The notes under the pieces are model-generated. The model was given only the letters and a program-made list of their open reading frames with translations. It did no database searches and had not been told where the DNA came from. A program made the position numbers and the translations under genes. A stretch of DNA of 36,110 nt, taken from the NCBI GenBank assembly GCA_012965515.1, contig DTSE01000272.1, positions 30,235 to 66,344 on the forward strand, written 5' to 3'. This document shows positions 31,970-36,110 of the stretch, piece after piece (position 1 is the stretch's first letter; each line of letters begins with the position of its first letter). The DNA comes from Candidatus Melainabacteria bacterium (GTDB lineage: Bacteria; Cyanobacteriota; Vampirovibrionia; Obscuribacterales; Obscuribacteraceae).

Positions 31970-33832
31970 ATGCACCCCCAAAGCCAAAAGGCTGGACTGT
32001 TACCGTCTTTAATCGCTCGCACCTCTTACAAGGCCCTGAGCCTGGCGCTCGCTTTGTGTTTGGTTTGTCCGACAGTGCCCGTTTTCGCCGCGGAAACAGA
32101 TGAGGCGGCGCTTGGGCATGCCGAAAAGATTTTGTTTGGAAGTGAGGTTCCGGCAGGCGATTTTAATGAACGCCTACTTCGAGTAGAAAAACGCATTTTT
32201 GGACGGAAGAAGGCTGGAAGCGAAGAAGAGCGCGTTGAGCGCATTACTTCGACACTTTTAATTGATCGCAAGAAGTTGAAGGTTACTAGAAAGACTGGTG
32301 ACAAGCCGGCAACGGTAGAAACTTCATCAGAAAAGCAAGCCGAGAATACTGCGGAGAAGCGCAGTGAAAAGCCTGCTGAAACTGCTGCCGAAAAAACAGA
32401 GCAACCAGCAGTCCAGGCGTCTTCGCCCGCGTCGCCCACCGAGCCGTCATCCGCTAGTGCAGCTTCTGCAGCGAGTGTCTCTGCGGTAGAGCCTTCCAAG
32501 GAAACGACCGCCTCTGCGAAAGAAACTGTAAGGGACATCGCCAAACAGTTTGGTGAGGAGTTCGGCAAAGATACGAGTCTGCAACCGGAAGCGCAGACCG
32601 CGCACGAATCTGCCGCGCAGCCTAAGCCTGCCAAAGGCAAAGGGCAAAAAGGCAAGAGCAAATCTGTGGCGAAGGGTGCAGTGAAAGGCGCCGGTAAGCA
32701 AGCCGCGACCGCGAGCAACAAGGGAGTTGAGAAGAAGCCTGAAGTTACTCTTACTGCGGAAACAGCCGCGCTCGACGCACGCAAGTTTGAAAAACGTCCT
32801 GCCGCGCACGAAACGCCCCTGACCTATGCGTCCTCCAGCAGCAACCGCATCTCTCGAGTTGCCGCACCTAAAGTTAGTCAGGCAACGGCTCTCCTGCGCG
32901 AAGGCATGGAAGCTCACCGCAAGGGTGAAGACGCGAAGGCTGAGCAGTTGTTCAAGAAAGTGGTCACTCTCGAGCCTCGGAATCCAGACGGTTACTTCAA
33001 CTTGGGTGCTCTTGCTGAGAAGAAAAAAGATTTGGCCGGCGCCCTTATGAGTTATCGTGCCGCACTCACCCTTACTCCTAATGACCGTGAACTTCAAGAT
33101 GCCGTTGACTCCGTGGAATCGCAGTTGGGTGTAGAGACCGCTGCTTCGCCGGCCACTTCTCGCTCGGGCTCGCGCACAGGCTCCACCGGCACACACGCTA
33201 GCAGCTCACGGGCTAGTTCTTCCCAGGCGTTCTCCTCAAATGAAGGAACGGCGGCTTCCGACCGTGAAGCGGAAGAAGCTCGTCGCGCAGAGATAAGGGC
33301 ATTCTATGGGCGGTCAAACGATCGTGAGAATGCTGATCGCGAGTACGGTGGGCGCGAAACTGTTTCGCACCATGATGCAATTGAAAGTTCTGACCGTTTT
33401 GAATCGCAGCCGGGGACTTATGGTTTTGGACACAGCCAACACAGCAGTCGCAGTGCACACCACGGACCACAAGCAGCGCCCAATTTCTATCGCGCCAGGG
33501 CGAGGACGACCCGCGAAATTCAGGAAGAAGCTGCACCTTATATGGATGTAAACGATCCGAATGCACCGATGATGTCGGTTGGCTCGCCGCCGCCTCCGGT
33601 TGCGAATGCCAATCAGCCACAGCCTTTCCAGCTTCAAACCCAACGCAACCAAGCTGCAGCCCAAGCCACACAACGAAAGGGACCGAGCGCCGCCGGGATC
33701 GCAACACGGGCAATTCTTGGTGTCGCACTGCAAGTAGGCACCAGTTATGCGCTACGATCCACTGGGATGCACTGCCCTGTTTGCCGAATTGGCGGAGGCG
33801 GTGGAGCGCTACGGGGACTCTTGAGGTTTTAA
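31970..33832 (+). CDS. Secreted TPR-repeat protein with disordered flanks
   Basis: This 620-aa protein has an N-terminal signal (hydrophobic core ALSLALALCLVCP, cleavage near VFA-A). A short helical motif follows (AEKILFGSEVPAGDFNERL). Next comes a long Ala/Glu/Lys/Ser-rich disordered region. A TPR pair at about residues 304-374 carries the canonical pattern (ALLREGMEAHRKGEDAKAEQ; PDGYFNLGALAEKKKDL). A second disordered Ser/Arg/Gln-rich stretch ends in a Gly/Ala segment with CPVC near the terminus. TPRs mediate protein binding. ATG 31970 has no strong ribosome binding site. The gene is coupled to the next one, whose TTG start lies five bases past this stop. Confidence 0.8.
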   Translation: MHPQSQKAGLLPSLIARTSYKALSLALALCLVCPTVPVFAAETDEAALGHAEKILFGSEVPAGDFNERLLRVEKRIFGRKKAGSEEERVERITSTLLIDRKKLKVTRKTGDKPATVETSSEKQAENTAEKRSEKPAETAAEKTEQPAVQASSPASPTEPSSASAASAASVSAVEPSKETTASAKETVRDIAKQFGEEFGKDTSLQPEAQTAHESAAQPKPAKGKGQKGKSKSVAKGAVKGAGKQAATASNKGVEKKPEVTLTAETAALDARKFEKRPAAHETPLTYASSSSNRISRVAAPKVSQATALLREGMEAHRKGEDAKAEQLFKKVVTLEPRNPDGYFNLGALAEKKKDLAGALMSYRAALTLTPNDRELQDAVDSVESQLGVETAASPATSRSGSRTGSTGTHASSSRASSSQAFSSNEGTAASDREAEEARRAEIRAFYGRSNDRENADREYGGRETVSHHDAIESSDRFESQPGTYGFGHSQHSSRSAHHGPQAAPNFYRARARTTREIQEEAAPYMDVNDPNAPMMSVGSPPPPVANANQPQPFQLQTQRNQAAAQATQRKGPSAAGIATRAILGVALQVGTSYALRSTGMHCPVCRIGGGGGALRGLLRF

Positions 33833-33836
33833 CTAG

Positions 33837-34397
33837 TTGCAAATCCGCTTGAATCGGACGACTTTCAATTTTGTCGTGCTTCTGCTCGGATTCTGCACGT
33901 TGGCAGTAACGGCTGCTCAGGCGGATGAATCTCTAAGGATCGCGCGCCCGCAGCGGGTGGAAGGTCCAGAGCGGCCGGAACGTTCAGGGACCTCGGAGCG
34001 TCCGGAGCGCCGGCTTCCGACCGGCAGTGAGGCAGTCAACAATTCAGAAGCCTCCGGTGCATCCGCCGATGCTAAAGCTGTTTCCCCTCCTCCAAAAAAC
34101 TCTTCCGCTGACTCTTGCTGCGGTTCAATTCCCTGCTCTGACCCATCTGTGGCTGAAGATACATTGTTGACCAACTCGCTTCCCGCCGAAGGTCTGTACA
34201 ACCGGTGGCGTAATGAGTTCGTTAATCCGACCATGTGCCCGATTCGCTTGTGTCACGGCAGCTGTGCACGGACTTCGATGGGCTGCAAGAACATCAAGAC
34301 TATGATCGACTCATTGCTCGACGCCTATATTCCGGAAGAACAACCGATACAAGCCGTTCTAAATTTCAGATGTTGCGCTGGTTTTTCTGACGACTAG
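33837..34397 (+). CDS. Secreted Cys-rich protein, 186 aa, TTG start
   Basis: The start must be TTG 33837: the frame has TAG just before it, no usable ATG exists before residue 130, and the signal peptide (NFVVLLLGFCTLAVTAAQA) begins only 11 residues in. TGAGG (33822-33826), inside the end of the TPR gene, serves as ribosome binding site, so translation is coupled to it. After the signal comes a Pro/Glu/Arg-rich linker and a C-terminal region with about ten Cys (SCCGSIPC, MCPIRLCHGSC, FRCCAGF). The Cys pattern suggests a disulfide-stabilised or metal-binding exported domain. I do not recognise the family. The upstream partner also ends in a Cys motif (CPVC). Confidence 0.72.
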   Translation: MQIRLNRTTFNFVVLLLGFCTLAVTAAQADESLRIARPQRVEGPERPERSGTSERPERRLPTGSEAVNNSEASGASADAKAVSPPPKNSSADSCCGSIPCSDPSVAEDTLLTNSLPAEGLYNRWRNEFVNPTMCPIRLCHGSCARTSMGCKNIKTMIDSLLDAYIPEEQPIQAVLNFRCCAGFSDD

Positions 34398-34405
34398 GAC
34401 AAACC

Positions 34406-34456
34406 TGTAGGGGCGATGCCATTCATCGCCCGGGCGACGCATGGATCGCCCCTACA
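34406..34456. repeat. 51-bp GTAGGGGCG-type palindrome, likely dispersed hairpin repeat and bidirectional terminator
   Basis: Perfect 12-bp arms TGTAGGGGCGAT (34406-34417) and ATCGCCCCTACA (34445-34456) flank GCCAT...ATGG and a central perfect palindrome TCGCCCGGGCGA (34426-34437). TTTT follows at 34457. It sits exactly between convergent genes, nine bases from each stop, so it probably stops transcription from both sides. Elements with GTAGGGGCG arms are seen as dispersed palindromic repeats in many bacterial genomes. Only one full copy is in this window. Confidence 0.8.
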
Positions 34457-34465
34457 TTTTCCGCA

Positions 34466-34879
34466 TCACTCCCGCCCGCGGGCTTTATCCAGGCATTTGA
34501 GCGTCGCGGCGAACCCGCCAGTCAACATACTAATGATCATCATCGTTAATCCGCCCAAGATTGGGGGCAAAAATCCATGAATGGATAGGTGATCGGGCGC
34601 TACAAACGCAACTAGCTCAAGGGCTAACGCGGGAAATACCCAGAACCCGAAAATCCACAGAGGAATAAGTATGAGGAGCGCTAAACCAAGCGTGGAGATG
34701 GTCCACACGGTTGCAAGCATCATTGCCGCGGCCTCAACCACCCATAAGAGGCATGCAAAAACAATTGCCAATATGGCAGCATCGATAAAGCCACCTTTGA
34801 ATTCGATTCCCGGAAGCGCAGGAAGTAGATACATAAAGGCTAAAGCAGTCGCTGCGGTCTTAAGCAAGAATTTGAGCAT
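34466..34879 (-). CDS. YvlD-like membrane protein (phage holin family 4 superfamily)
   Basis: This 137-aa protein has four hydrophobic helices (about residues 5-22, 33-60, 62-94 and 104-128). The FKGGFIDAAILAIVF and LSIHGFLPPILGGL motifs match the paired 'G(F)..D/H GF..A(L/I)LG' pattern of the YvlD/DUF360 family (Pfam Phage_holin_4_2). Despite the name, chromosomal members are not phage lysis proteins; their role is unclear and often linked to envelope stress. No phage genes are nearby. ATG 34879 is 69 bp from the divergent signalling gene at 34949. Length fits the family (~115-140 aa). Confidence 0.8.
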   Translation of the reverse strand: MLKFLLKTAATALAFMYLLPALPGIEFKGGFIDAAILAIVFACLLWVVEAAAMMLATVWTISTLGLALLILIPLWIFGFWVFPALALELVAFVAPDHLSIHGFLPPILGGLTMMIISMLTGGFAATLKCLDKARGRE

Positions 34880-34948
34880 GGCATTAGGCGAATTCGCCGG
34901 AAACCTCGGTTAGTGAATCGCAAGGAGTACCGATACGGATTGTAGCTC

Positions 34949-36110
34949 ATGTCGCAGTCTATTCTCCTAATTGAAGACAGTCGCGCACAGCTCAAAGCTG
35001 TGAGCGCAATTTTGCGCACCGAGGACTTTCAAATTTCCAGCGCTGCGTCAATGCGCGAGGCTCTGGCATGTTTGGACTACACAAGTTTCGATTGCATCTT
35101 GTTGGATCTCACACTGCCAGATTCCGAAGGTCTGGATACATTGCGCGGCGTTCGTGCCAAAGCCAGAAGCGCGCCCCTGATTGTTCTCACCTCTACAGAT
35201 GATCCTGTTCAAGTTGCAGAGGCGCTCAAGGAAGGGGCACAAGACTATTTGATCAAAGGTCGCATCGACGGCGAATTGTTGAAGAGGGCTATTCGCTATG
35301 GCATCGATCGTGCGCGCACTCAAGAAATGGTGCGACAGAGCGAAGAAAAATTTCGACTGCTTGTTGAGAGCGCGAGAGACTATGCGATCTTCATGCTTGA
35401 TACGGAGGGAAATATCCTCACGTGGAGTCAAGGCGCTGAGCGAATCACCGGCTATAATGCCGAAGAAATTTTGGGCAAGAATTTATCAATTTTCTATCCG
35501 CAATCGGCAATCGATCGTGGTGAGCCTCAGCACGGACTGCGAGAAGCTGTTCTAAAAGGACGATACGAGGATGAAGGCTGGCGGAAACGAAAAGACGGCA
35601 CGCGCTATTGGGTGAATTTCATCAATACGCCTCTATTTGATCAGGAGGGGAACCTCAGAGGTTATGCACGCATTGCGCGTGATACGACAGAGAAGAGAAT
35701 TGCTGAAGAAACTCTGCGGCAGAAAATTGTTCTCGAACAAAAGATGGTGCTTGTTGATATTTTGCAATCGGTGACGATCGCAATAAATCTTGCGCCAACT
35801 GTTGAGGATGCTGTTGCCACCTTGCTCAAGGAAGTTTGTACACACACGAAGTGGTCTATCGGTTGCGGCAATATCGTTGACACCGAGTCAAAGGGCGAGT
35901 GTCAGGTTTCAAAAGTTTGGTACTTTCCTGAAGGATTCAAAATTCGCGCGGATGATTCTGTTTTGCGTGAAAAGCTTATTTCGGGCGTTGGCATCGCCGG
36001 TAAGTCGTGGGAGTCCGGTGCACCGGTTTGGCTTGATGATATTTCCAACGATGACTCAGCGTTGTGTGTCTGGTTGAGCAAACATCAGGGAATCAAAAGC
36101 GGACTGGCTG
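34949..36110 (+). CDS. REC-PAS-GAF signalling protein (probable hybrid kinase), 3'-truncated by window edge
   Basis: The frame opens at ATG 34949 (TAG in frame two codons upstream) and is still open at the window end, at least 387 residues. Domains in order: receiver (1-120; MSQSILLIEDS, Asp53 in CILLDLTLPDS, Lys in DYLIKG), PAS (about 130-250; AEEILGKNL, then GYARIARDTTEKR as the C-terminal PAC part), a helical linker, and a GAF-like domain (from ~265; LVDILQSVTIAINLAP, SGVGIAGKSWESG). A histidine kinase or cyclic-di-GMP output domain would be expected beyond the edge; which one cannot be told. AAGGAG (34922-34927) is too far from the ATG to serve as its ribosome binding site. The N-terminal receiver makes it likely to be controlled by another kinase. 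Confidence 0.88.
   Translation, partial: MSQSILLIEDSRAQLKAVSAILRTEDFQISSAASMREALACLDYTSFDCILLDLTLPDSEGLDTLRGVRAKARSAPLIVLTSTDDPVQVAEALKEGAQDYLIKGRIDGELLKRAIRYGIDRARTQEMVRQSEEKFRLLVESARDYAIFMLDTEGNILTWSQGAERITGYNAEEILGKNLSIFYPQSAIDRGEPQHGLREAVLKGRYEDEGWRKRKDGTRYWVNFINTPLFDQEGNLRGYARIARDTTEKRIAEETLRQKIVLEQKMVLVDILQSVTIAINLAPTVEDAVATLLKEVCTHTKWSIGCGNIVDTESKGECQVSKVWYFPEGFKIRADDSVLREKLISGVGIAGKSWESGAPVWLDDISNDDSALCVWLSKHQGIKSGLA

Noticed and set aside
32026-33842. Long minus-strand frames opposite the TPR gene (32026-32784, 32447-33196, 33213-33842)
   Set aside because: They are shadows of an Ala/Ser-rich coding region; the plus strand carries the signal peptide and the TPR pattern.
34466-34879. 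Prophage holin suggested by the family name
   Set aside because: No other phage gene is nearby and YvlD-type chromosomal members are not lysis proteins.

Overview
The window looks like a chromosomal segment of a diderm (Gram-negative-type) bacterium. It has a lipoprotein-like signal, several cleavable Sec signal peptides, OmpR- and NarL-type two-component proteins, eukaryote-like Ser/Thr kinases, a DUF2207 membrane protein and many large LysM/EF-hand/low-complexity proteins. This mix recalls non-photosynthetic Cyanobacteria-related lineages (Vampirovibrionia/'Melainabacteria', Obscuribacterales-like). That placement is inference from gene style; no marker gene in the window proves it.

Layout. 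1-5286: two adjacent Ser/Thr kinases (the first cut by the window edge, the second carrying N-terminal membrane segments), then a secreted/membrane DUF2207 protein. 5582-9717: an unrecognised 194-aa protein, a divergent OmpR-type regulator/sensor-kinase pair, and a NarL-like regulator. 10025-13990: a four-gene cluster (small hypothetical; EF-hand/LysM protein; lytic-transglycosylase-like protein; NlpC/P60- or CHAP-like protein) closed by a strong terminator hairpin. 14302-19569: a 1755-aa acidic protein on the minus strand with annexin-like helical repeats, a hydrophobic segment, a 32-residue tandem repeat and a C-terminal LysM-like domain. 19838-27101: two paralogous polytopic membrane proteins with signal peptides (VirB6/TrbL-like in appearance) and a large TPR-like lipoprotein, in one plus-strand run. 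27102-29432: a TadE/TadG-like single-span protein, converging on that run with no spacer and driven by a near-consensus sigma70 promoter. 29703-31773: a small EF-hand-like protein, an unknown acidic protein and a class D (OXA-type) beta-lactamase. 31970-34397: a secreted TPR protein coupled to a Cys-rich secreted protein. 34406-34456: a long palindromic element. 34466-36110: a YvlD-like 'phage holin family 4' membrane protein and a REC-PAS-GAF signalling protein that runs off the window.

Functional reading. The most unusual part is 10025-29432. Peptidoglycan-directed proteins without visible Sec signals sit next to a giant LysM protein, two duplicated VirB6/TrbL-like membrane proteins, a TPR lipoprotein and a TadG-like protein. 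This could be an undescribed envelope-spanning or export apparatus with its cell-wall-acting cargo. No VirB4/VirD4-like or Tad ATPase lies in the window, so this is a hypothesis. The rest of the window is dominated by signalling genes.

No rRNA, tRNA, CRISPR array, transposase or recognisable attachment site was seen.
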